Positions 57,597 to 64,000 of a stretch of 64,000 nt of DNA are shown here, in pieces. The notes beneath the pieces are model-generated. The model was not told where the DNA came from and ran no database searches. It was given only the letters and a program-made list of their open reading frames with translations. A program made the position numbers and the translations under genes. The first letter of the stretch is position 1. Each line of letters begins with the position of its first letter. Source of the stretch: Bin55 sp965205965 (GTDB taxonomy: Bacteria; Pseudomonadota; Gammaproteobacteria; Pseudomonadales; Azotimanducaceae); NCBI GenBank assembly GCA_965205965.1, contig CBDBHT010000006.1, positions 248,001-312,000 of the forward strand, written 5' to 3'.

Positions 57597-58301
57597 ATGT
57601 GTGGACGCTTCAATACAACATCTGTTCCGTTAATCGAAATCTTTATGGACTTGGTTGGACAACCATACCCGGGGCAAGATGATTACAACGTTTCACCAAC
57701 GCAAAATGTTTGGATAATTCGGCACGGAAAAGAAAATCCACGAGAAGTCGTTAATGCCAGATGGCGACTTATACCGTATTGGTCCAAGGAACCCAACACC
57801 AAGTACGCGACATTTAACGCCAGACATGAGTTTCTGGATAGATCTTCAGTATTTCATGTGCCGTTTCAATTTAAAAGATGTGTTGTGCCCGTCTCGGGTT
57901 TCTACGAATGGGCCAAGGTTGGTTTGGACAAGCAGGCGTATTACATTCGCTCAGCCGAAAATTCGGGACTGCTACTAGCCGGCGTTTGGGACCATTGGAA
58001 AAGTCGAGATTCTAAACAGAGTATCGAGAGCTTTGCGATAATCACGACGGAAGCTAACGCCCAATTATCATTTGTGCACCAGCGACAACCGGTGATGTTA
58101 TCGCGTTCCGAAGCCTGTGAATGGATTGACCAAGATAGTAACCATGACGAACTTAAGTCATTGTTCCAATCTAGACTGCCGGTAGATTTATCGGTCATTC
58201 CGGTAAGTAGTTACGTAAATTACTCCAGCCACCATGGCGCAGAATGCATCAAGCCCATTGCTGAACCGGTCAATATTCCCCGTTCGGTAAGAAGTGATTA
58301 A
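57597..58301 (+). CDS. HMCES/YedK-type SOS response-associated peptidase
   Basis: 234 aa. Forms covalent DNA-protein crosslinks with abasic sites in single-stranded DNA and so shields them. Catalytic Cys2 directly follows the start (MCGRF), with Asn74 (FNARHE), Glu104 (SGFYEW) and His161 (HQRQPVML) completing the active site. The Met at position 1 is removed to expose Cys2, so ATG 57597 is fixed as start. Length fits. SOS boxes were not seen upstream. Confidence 0.95.
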   Translation: MCGRFNTTSVPLIEIFMDLVGQPYPGQDDYNVSPTQNVWIIRHGKENPREVVNARWRLIPYWSKEPNTKYATFNARHEFLDRSSVFHVPFQFKRCVVPVSGFYEWAKVGLDKQAYYIRSAENSGLLLAGVWDHWKSRDSKQSIESFAIITTEANAQLSFVHQRQPVMLSRSEACEWIDQDSNHDELKSLFQSRLPVDLSVIPVSSYVNYSSHHGAECIKPIAEPVNIPRSVRSD

Positions 58302-58391
58302 GAGTCTCCAACAAGCTCTGGTAGCCTGCCTCCCTTGAATTGACAGGTTAGTAGGGTATTATGGGTGTTTTCGGATGCACCGATGAACTAG

Positions 58392-58668
58392 CCCGGATAA
58401 TGCACGAGTAAAACGGCAAGGCTCCTATAATTCGATATCATTCAATAAGTTAAGATACATATCGAAGGAGACCTTGCGGTGACGAAATGTTACCCAAATC
58501 CCATCCGCTTTTCATCCGTGCAACGCAGCAAGGTGGAGGCCGAATTCATCTTCAGCGGCGGTGCGACCACCGGTAACGGGGGTATTTCGCTGCCAGACAT
58601 GGGAACCCTGGTTACCGCTCCGAACCGAAAAATGGATCTATCTCGCACTGCTCATGCAACTATTGGGG
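58392..58668 (+). mobile_element. IS1380 internal-deletion derivative, copy 2 (277 bp)
   Basis: Flanked by CTAG on both sides (58388-58391, 58669-58672). Ends CCCGGATAATGCACGAG and (inverted) CCCCAATAGTTGCATGAG. A 5' transposase stub starts 58479 (KCYPNPIRFSSVQRSKVEAE, then GGATTGNGGIS) and runs into the right end. Same junction as 3500-3775, so both copies descend from one deleted form that moved in trans. Confidence 0.85.
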
Positions 58669-58850
58669 CTAGCCAAGCCACGGCATCCTGACTTAGCTCG
58701 AGTTGATTGGCAGTTTACCTTGGTACTTGCGTCACATGTCATATGATATGATTCGGTTGCCTAAAGCCGCTGGTAGCGATATCATGATCTTCTGGCACGG
58801 GAAATGTGGAACAAATGAGGGGACTTATTAACAAAATTTCGATATTCACG

Positions 58851-59489
58851 ATGACACAAAGCACTATCTTGTCTTTTGCACTGGTCTTAGTGAGTGGGTG
58901 TGCAACGGTCTACACTGCACCTGATTTCGTAGCCTACAAAGTGGACCATCGTAACGTCGCATTACTTCCCTTTAAGGTGACCATTGACCCAGCAAATAAA
59001 AGCAGGGGCGTTACGGCAGAAGAACTCGACATGCTCGAAGTCGAACAAGGTGAAACGTTCCAACGTGCTTTATATTCACAATTCCTCCAAGGTCAGCAAA
59101 AGGGGTGGTATACCGTCCAATTTCAAGACATTGATAAAACTAACGCTCTCTTGGCCCAAGCATTAAAATCGCGCACAAGTGAGAAGGATTTAAAGACACT
59201 AACGAAATCTGAGATATGCAAGATCTTAGAAGTTGACGCCGTCGTTTCGGGTCAGATGTCTCTCCCAAAACCCATAGGGAATGCGGCTGCGATTGCCCTT
59301 CGTTTTCTTGGTTCCTCCGGTGCTACAAATGAAGGACACATTAATATGACGATTCATGAACGGGACGAAGGGCAGTTACTTTGGAGTTACGAGCATGAAA
59401 TCCAAGGCGAGTTATTTAGTTCGCCAAACCAACTCGCGAAAAAGCTCATACAGGGTGTAGCTCGAACCTTTCCCTACAGAATCCAGTGA
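58851..59489 (+). CDS. Predicted outer-membrane lipoprotein, unknown function
   Basis: I choose ATG 58851 (MTQSTILSFALVLVSGCATV) because it gives a compact lipoprotein signal with lipobox V-S-G-C; upstream in-frame starts add a polar leader. The mature part (about 195 aa) has a fold-like pattern seen in GNA1162/DUF799-type lipoproteins: VALLPF near the start, FQRALYSQFLQG, ILEVDAVVSGQM (central strand), and HINMTIHERDEGQLLWSYEH. This is the pattern of lipoproteins that bind other envelope parts, but no specific role can be given. Confidence 0.75.
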   Translation: MTQSTILSFALVLVSGCATVYTAPDFVAYKVDHRNVALLPFKVTIDPANKSRGVTAEELDMLEVEQGETFQRALYSQFLQGQQKGWYTVQFQDIDKTNALLAQALKSRTSEKDLKTLTKSEICKILEVDAVVSGQMSLPKPIGNAAAIALRFLGSSGATNEGHINMTIHERDEGQLLWSYEHEIQGELFSSPNQLAKKLIQGVARTFPYRIQ

Positions 59490-59593
59490 ACGCATTTGTT
59501 ACTTATTATTCCAGCAATTCCCGTATAACCCAAACTCCGCTATTAGTCAGACTGGAGTACCCCTTTTTACGGCGAATGCACAGAGCGCATGAG

Positions 59594-60679
59594 CTACCTG
59601 CGCTGGTGTAGGACACCGGCTTCCCATTCTCGAACTCGCAACTTGGCCGTATCGAAAATTCTTTCGTAGTTTCCGGTAGTCACGAGGCGCATAGCTTCAG
59701 GCGACAGTTGACTCCATAGTTTATCTAAAATCATGTACGGCTTTACGTACGCTTCCCAGTTCTTGGGAGCAACGGCATCCGATCCAAAGAGAAATCGAGA
59801 GGGATGTTTGTTGATCAAACGAGCCCACGCCATAATGCTATTCTTGTCCTGCACCATGTACTCGTTTACCAAATCCCAAGAAATATCAAAGGCAACATGA
59901 TTGTTGTCGGTTGTCTCCACCACGGCTTCGATCAAAGACACATGATCCGCGCTGGGTTTGACAAATCGCCCTAGGCCGGTGTGCGCCCAAATGATCGCCG
60001 TTTGCGGGTGCCTCTTAATGAGATTTAGTAAGTCCATGTAGTGATCCGGCGGTTCACCAGGTCGTACATTGTTAATATCGCAATGTATTACTGCGACCAG
60101 CCCAATCTCCTCGGCCGTTTCAAATATGCTATCCAATGCAGGGTTCAGTAGACTGGCGGCGTGTCCGGTCACCTTGGACGATACGAATTCTTTATGCACG
60201 CTGAATTCACCGATTCCGACAAAGACCCCCGGAAACGTCGTAAGAACCCGTCGTATATGATCGCTTGCATACATGTCCGTAGGGTTGAAGCCGGTTATCA
60301 TCGGGTCGAACCGCTCTTTCTGTTCCGCCGAGAGAGACAGATAGTCTTTGGCGATTACCGCATCGACAAACGAGTAATAGTAAAGGGATGCTGCAGATCG
60401 AAGATAGTAATCCGGTGCTCGATTGCCGGATATCAAGTGGTCCCATTTTTGTTGTAGTGGAATTCCCATCACGGCGACACGGCCTATTCGCTCTTCAACG
60501 ATCTCTAACAAGTCAGCGGACGAAATTCCCTTTTGAATGTAATTAGACGGATGATAATGGGCGTCGTGAAACATGACCTCTTCGGCTGCGTCCTGTTTCG
60601 AATCGGTCGCGAATACTGCAATTTGTATCGTGAAGCTGATCGCCACGGCCAGCGTGAAGACGGTATTTCTAATAAACAT
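59594..60679 (-). CDS. Exported amidohydrolase-family protein
   Basis: 361 aa with signal peptide (FTLAVAISFTIQIAVFA). Metal-binding features of TIM-barrel amidohydrolases (amidohydro_2-like): HDAHYHP near residue 40, GIGEFSVHKEF, LVAVIHCDIN, AIIWAHTGLG and FLFGSDAV with the final Asp. No propeller domain, unlike the amidohydrolase at 13997. Substrate unknown, possibly a cyclic ester or amide. Single gene between a lipoprotein and MITE A. Confidence 0.85.
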   Translation of the reverse strand: MFIRNTVFTLAVAISFTIQIAVFATDSKQDAAEEVMFHDAHYHPSNYIQKGISSADLLEIVEERIGRVAVMGIPLQQKWDHLISGNRAPDYYLRSAASLYYYSFVDAVIAKDYLSLSAEQKERFDPMITGFNPTDMYASDHIRRVLTTFPGVFVGIGEFSVHKEFVSSKVTGHAASLLNPALDSIFETAEEIGLVAVIHCDINNVRPGEPPDHYMDLLNLIKRHPQTAIIWAHTGLGRFVKPSADHVSLIEAVVETTDNNHVAFDISWDLVNEYMVQDKNSIMAWARLINKHPSRFLFGSDAVAPKNWEAYVKPYMILDKLWSQLSPEAMRLVTTGNYERIFDTAKLRVREWEAGVLHQRR

Positions 60680-60747
60680 GCAAATTCTCGATTATCGTGT
60701 AGCTGCGAATTGTAAGTGCGGCTGGCAGCGTATGGGCTATGCGTCTA

Positions 60748-60964
60748 CCAGTAATTTCCAGTGAGCAAATGTCTGGATACTGGCAGTGTGTTCAAAAGAT
60801 GGGCGAGCATTTCTTTGATGTAACTAATTTTTCCCACTCCAGTTTAATGACGTGCCCCAATTTATACAGCCCGGAAAATGACAAAAGTTCGCGAAAACCA
60901 TGGGACGAGAACAGCCGAAAGTCCTATTAAAACCAGCAGTTCACAACTCGCTGGAAATTACTGG
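60748..60964 (-). mobile_element. MITE family A, copy 3 (217 bp)
   Basis: Inverted relative to copies 1 and 2, with perfect ends CCAGTAATTTCCAG and CTGGAAATTACTGG. Closest to copy 1, including AGCAGTTCACAACTCGCTGG. Lies 37 bp from the tusC stop. Confidence 0.88.
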
Positions 60965-61000
60965 TATCGGGAGATCTGCCACTTGTAACGATACGCGATA

Positions 61001-61345
61001 TCAATCGTTAATCACAATATCGTGGGAGTGGATTAGCTCGCGCACCCTATCGAGGTTGGCAATCTTTACGTATTCCGGGAGATCTGAAGATTCTAAACCA
61101 GCTTTCTGAATGCTTTCCTCAGCCACATAAACCTCGGTTACGTCGTATGTAGGTAAAGCTGAGAGAGCAGCCTTGGTATCTTTGCGTCCGATGACGGACC
61201 CGTCACCGAAAAGTTGCCGTACGCCGTCGTCCAGAAACAATACCGACGTTCGCTGTTCAAATACGCCGCTTACGAGTATTGCATTGATCGTTTCGTTCGC
61301 GAGTGGACCCGGCGGGTTGCGTACTACGTAAAGAACGCTTTTCAT
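61001..61345 (-). CDS. tusC: TusC-like DsrE-family sulfur relay protein
   Basis: 114 aa. DsrE/DsrF fold with the TusC start VLYVVRNPPGPLANETINAI and central VFEQRTSVLFLDDGVRQLFG, then YDVTEVYVAEESIQKAG, and the terminal DRVRELIHSHDIVIND. In TusBCD, TusC and TusB flank TusD to pass sulfur for 2-thiouridine at tRNA position 34. Neither tusD upstream nor tusB downstream is in the window: the downstream side is taken by MITE A, so tusB may have been lost or moved. Its target tRNAs (Lys, Glu, Gln) include the one at 2911. Confidence 0.75.
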   Translation of the reverse strand: MKSVLYVVRNPPGPLANETINAILVSGVFEQRTSVLFLDDGVRQLFGDGSVIGRKDTKAALSALPTYDVTEVYVAEESIQKAGLESSDLPEYVKIANLDRVRELIHSHDIVIND

Positions 61346-61761
61346 GGGTAATGTTTGAAAGAAAATCGCCTATTTTCTAGTATGGAGACGATGTGCAAGG
61401 ATATTCTGCCAGATTCCGATTATGCATGTCGATTGGTGCGATGTTGTCTCAAGCGTCACCGACTCAGTGGCTATCACGAGTACTGAAAGCGATGTAATGA
61501 CACACAGGCGGCACTTGTGTTGTTGAGTAATGCTAGCCAAAGCTTTGATCTGACGAGATGGCGGCGGTCTACTAACAAAATTAACGTATACCTTTCCAAG
61601 TCCGTGAAATGAGATGAAGGTGTCTCACACAGATTCGTAGACCTCAGACAGGACGGGCAAGACACCCCGTTTGACTTTTTATTGAGGTACTCAAATATAT
61701 ATAGCCTCCAATTTATATATTTGCTATATGTTGCACAGAAGTCTTATAACAAAGTAGCGAT
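61346..61761. other. Intergenic, nothing recognised
   Basis: About 400 bp between tusC and the CRISPR-associated remnant. tusD was looked for and not found. Confidence 0.4.
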
Positions 61762-61935
61762 GTGAGTGGATTCGGAAATTATATCGTTCAAGGCGAAACT
61801 CGCATATACGACAAGAGAATTTTACTCGCGGTAACTGGCTTGTCTCCGCAAATCGTAACCGAAACCATGTATGCGCTTGCGGTAAAGCACAAGGCAGCTG
61901 CCAACCGAAGTACACGTTTTAACGACTGAAGCAGG
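61762..61935 (+). pseudogene. CRISPR-associated NE0113-family (ring nuclease-like) gene, 5' remnant
   Basis: From GTG 61762 the frame gives RILLAVTGLSPQIVTETMYA, LAVKHKA, then in a shifted frame LPTEVHVLTTEAGA. This is the typical N-terminus of the NE0113-type CRISPR-associated family (LL-V-GLSPQ-VTETLYAL and P-E-H--TT-EGA), tied to type III CRISPR systems and cyclic-oligoadenylate signalling. A frame change lies near 61900, and the gene is cut at about 61935 by ISNCY sequence. No cas genes or repeats remain nearby. Confidence 0.6.
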
Positions 61936-62830
61936 TGCCGCCATGCCACTGCAAGCACCAATCCAGGATGAGCGGATACTGACCTTCCAGCACCGTCAGG
62001 GGAGCCCCCAGCTCCACCGGCTTGCTGGCCTTGCCTTTCATGATCCAGCGCGTATGCGGTGCTCGAACAGCGGGAACAGTTTCTCCTCGTGCGGGATCGT
62101 CTCCCCCCTCTCCAGCACTCGCCACTGGATCTGATCCTGCAAACGCACCGAGCAGGCGTGAAACCAGCACCATCGCGACAGCTGCGCCGGTGACACCGAG
62201 TCTTCCGGCAATCCTGCCAGCACCTCCAGCGTGTCGCCCAGACGCCCCGTCAGATCCCCACACAGGGTCAACCACGACGCCACCGCCTTCGGGCGTCGGC
62301 GTGTGCACAACCGCGCGCGACTCCCCCGTTGATAGCCCTGCCGAACCTAGTTCCGCCAGTACTGCCCCTGCCGTCATCCCGACACCCCATGCGATCCGCA
62401 ACAGACCGAAACCTCCGTCAGCAGCACCCGCATCGCATCCCACAGCAGGTTCACGTCCGTCTCTACCACGAATGAGTCAAGCCGACCGTCCAAGACAGTG
62501 CCAAGGGGCTTCCCCGCCACCGCATGGCCCTCCCCGCACCAGCAAGCGCGCATTCAACTCCCGCAGCAACGCCGGCGTCACCAGCGACACGTGGTCCTGC
62601 AACGTGCGAACCGAGAGTAGGTCCCATCATCCAGAAACCCATGCTGAAGCATCTGCCGAACCACCTTGTGATAGTTCACCAACTCTCCCAGACGGTCTCG
62701 TAGTCGCAGTTCAGCCCCTGCTTGAGTACTGCCATCACCAGAACCCGCCACAGCACCATCCCCGGCCGACCGTGCTCCGGATCCCGGTCCGCCGTCACGT
62801 GGCGGCGCAGTAACCAAATCCCCTTACTTT
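61936..62830 (-). pseudogene. ISNCY-like transposase remnant
   Basis: Minus-strand pieces in changing frames: LGELVNYHKVVRQMLQHGFL at the N-terminal side (62578-62700), RGETIPHEEKLFPLFEHR and RWIMKGKASKPVELGAPLTV followed by LEGQYPLILDW at the C-terminal side. This is the pattern of an ISNCY group with GETIPHEEK-FSIFEPHTRWI and KGKAG-PVELG. Several frameshifts; inactive. It interrupts the CRISPR-associated gene. Confidence 0.6.
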
Positions 62831-62879
62831 GTCAGGTAAGGGATCGTGGACCGTGGCCGCCTCCACCAGTCGACATGGT

Positions 62880-63190
62880 AATTTGTTCTTCCCATCAGCG
62901 ACGATGGAAGCGGAAGGCGAACTCATCGAGATATTTCTGCAGACACTCCTTGGACACGCCATGAAAGGTTCCCATAAGGTATCGTTTCAGGTTCGAAATC
63001 ATGCGGTGCACAACCGGCAGCGAGGTTTGATGCCCGCCACCTGGTGACATGGCCGAATGCACCGACGGTCTAGAACCCACGCCCGATCGTGGCCACAGGC
63101 CGGACACCGAAAACCCTCGCGCCAGCGGTGCGCGGCGATCGCTTCAAGACACGCTGCATCCGTGCTAATACCGGGACCGCCAAGTTAAAA
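62880..63190 (-). pseudogene. IS1595-family deletion derivative
   Basis: The minus strand has a zinc-ribbon trace (GFRCPACGHDRAWVLDRR and CSACGHQ-like pieces in another frame) joined to a transposase C-terminus (ISNLKRYLMGTFHGVSKECL, QKYLDEFAFRFHRR). The DDE core is missing. C-terminal part resembles that of the remnant at 36510-37457. Confidence 0.6.
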
Positions 63191-63300
63191 AATCCGTCGT
63201 TTCCTGCTGCATCAAGGGATTTCATGCCAATCGTTAACATATGATTCACTATACATACACTGTTATAGAATCATAAGCACGTTCGCGATATTAGAGATTG

Positions 63301-63939
63301 TTAAACGTCACCAACTAGACCACGATAGATTTTGACAAGCTTGCGCGCGTCGAATGGGGCTTTGATGTATCCAAAACACGAGCCACCAGGCGCAAATATA
63401 ACCAGATAGGGTGAATGTTGTAGTATGTAATCCTCGTCGGAGTCTGGGTCGCCAACTTTATTGAAAGAGACTCCTACTTCGTCAGCGAACGTACGAATCT
63501 TGTCCAAATCACCCGTCACGCCCACCAGTTCTTTTGATAGTTTGCGGAGATACGCTTGTAATACTTGGGGCGTATCTCGCTCTGGGTCCACGCTCACTAA
63601 CACTAGCTGTAATTGAGAAGATAGTCGAGGATTTCCTAGTTCGTCAATCAGTGTCCGCGCTTTTTGGAATTTTCGCATTGTGGGCCCGCAAATGTGGGGG
63701 CAACTGGCATATCCGAAGAATGCAAAGGTCCATTGATCCTTTAACGACGTCTCGTCAAAAGTTTCGCCGTTGTGATCTAGAAGCTGCAAGGACGATATGG
63801 GATCGCTTTTGGGAAGGATTACGACGTCAAGAGACTGTAATGCTTCGTCCGACAATCGCCCATCGCCGACAGACGACAGCACGTATAGTCCAGCAATCAA
63901 TACTATTGCTAATAAGATAAACCCTGCTCGGATCACCAT
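63301..63939 (-). CDS. SCO1/SenC-family copper chaperone
   Basis: 212 aa, anchored by one N-terminal helix (FILLAIVLIAGLYVLSS), with a thioredoxin-like periplasmic domain. The copper site is complete: Cys80 and Cys84 (CPHIC) and His175 (QHSPYL). LVLVSVDPERDTP is the conserved SCO segment. Delivers copper to the CuA centre of cytochrome c oxidase. The next gene upstream on the same strand ends 3 bp before, consistent with a cytochrome oxidase assembly operon. Confidence 0.92.
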   Translation of the reverse strand: MVIRAGFILLAIVLIAGLYVLSSVGDGRLSDEALQSLDVVILPKSDPISSLQLLDHNGETFDETSLKDQWTFAFFGYASCPHICGPTMRKFQKARTLIDELGNPRLSSQLQLVLVSVDPERDTPQVLQAYLRKLSKELVGVTGDLDKIRTFADEVGVSFNKVGDPDSDEDYILQHSPYLVIFAPGGSCFGYIKAPFDARKLVKIYRGLVGDV

Positions 63940-63941
63940 AA

Positions 63942-64000
63942 TTACGCACTCTCCAGTGCTCGTCGAATGGCGAAGTACCAGTATCCTGCAACAATGACAC
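63942..64000 (-). CDS. Partial CDS, membrane-protein C-terminus
   Basis: Only the last 19 codons are inside the window: IVAGYWYFAIRRALESA then TAA. Hydrophobic and aromatic, compatible with a terminal membrane helix. Position upstream of SCO suggests a haem A or oxidase assembly protein, but this cannot be confirmed. Confidence 0.45.
   Translation of the reverse strand, partial: VIVAGYWYFAIRRALESA

Noticed and set aside
62022..62813. Long plus-strand frame (263 codons, Pro/Ser/Thr rich)
   Set aside because: It is the antisense shadow of the ISNCY remnant in GC-rich DNA; composition is not protein-like.
61700..63200. CRISPR array near the NE0113 remnant
   Set aside because: No regularly spaced direct repeats were seen here or elsewhere in the window.

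Overview
The window reads as a chromosomal segment of a Gram-negative bacterium, most likely a gammaproteobacterium. Core genes supporting this are Pal and CpoB of the Tol-Pal system, PurH-PurD, a COQ7-type ubiquinone hydroxylase, TusC, a SCO-family copper protein and two very large TonB-dependent receptors. Two things are unusual for that group: a mevalonate-pathway operon, and a very high load of transposon fragments, miniature elements and decaying genes. This combination suggests a genome in IS-driven decay, as in a recent host-associated symbiont. That lifestyle, and the exact taxon, are inference.

Layout. 1-1.4 kb: pal-cpoB, followed by what looks like a decayed queE. 1.6-3.8 kb: IS4, IS1380 and MITE fragments around a tRNA-Lys. 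3.9-12.7 kb: SDR, a decayed S9 peptidase, purH-purD, COQ7, a VOC protein, a PEBP protein and a frameshifted glycosyltransferase. 13.1-17.3 kb: an alpha/beta hydrolase with an Asp at the nucleophile position and a PD40-amidohydrolase. 17.6-21.4 kb: IS630 remnant, truncated NhaC, an IS5 element and an IS50-like fragment. 21.8-24.1 and 29.4-32.6 kb: TonB receptors flanking a 5-kb IS graveyard that contains a DUF4338 (DruA-like)-IS4 fusion transposase. 32.8-36.0 kb: a single-chain type ISP/IIG-like restriction-modification enzyme. 36.5-39.1 kb: IS1595 and IS5 remnants around a Panacea-domain gene with a premature stop.

39.2-45.6 kb: amidase, mvaD, phosphomevalonate kinase, a fused class II HMG-CoA reductase-mevalonate kinase, and exonuclease III. 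The genes overlap or abut and look like one transcription unit. The fused protein supplies the mevalonate-forming and first phosphorylating steps, and PMK and MvaD complete the route to isopentenyl diphosphate. HMG-CoA synthase and IDI are not in the window.

45.6-52.1 kb holds an intact-looking IS630 element and then the most notable arrangement. A 2.94-kb IS1595-family transposon (48214-51152) carries an intact D12-class adenine methyltransferase gene and an overlapping winged-helix-HNH nuclease gene as passengers. It has inserted into the methyltransferase gene of a second, paralogous module with the same order (transposase, methyltransferase, HNH). Next to it (52.3-54.3 kb) is a protein fusing a PLD-type nuclease domain to a P-loop ATPase, a candidate defence gene.

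54.7-64 kb: dienelactone hydrolase, DUF481 protein, HMCES/YedK, a lipoprotein, an amidohydrolase, TusC, a truncated type III CRISPR accessory gene (NE0113 family), ISNCY and IS1595 remnants, and a SCO protein. Two MITE families (about 215 bp and 105-115 bp) and three IS1380 ends at CTAG sites recur across the window. All homology statements are from reading motifs. No database search was run.
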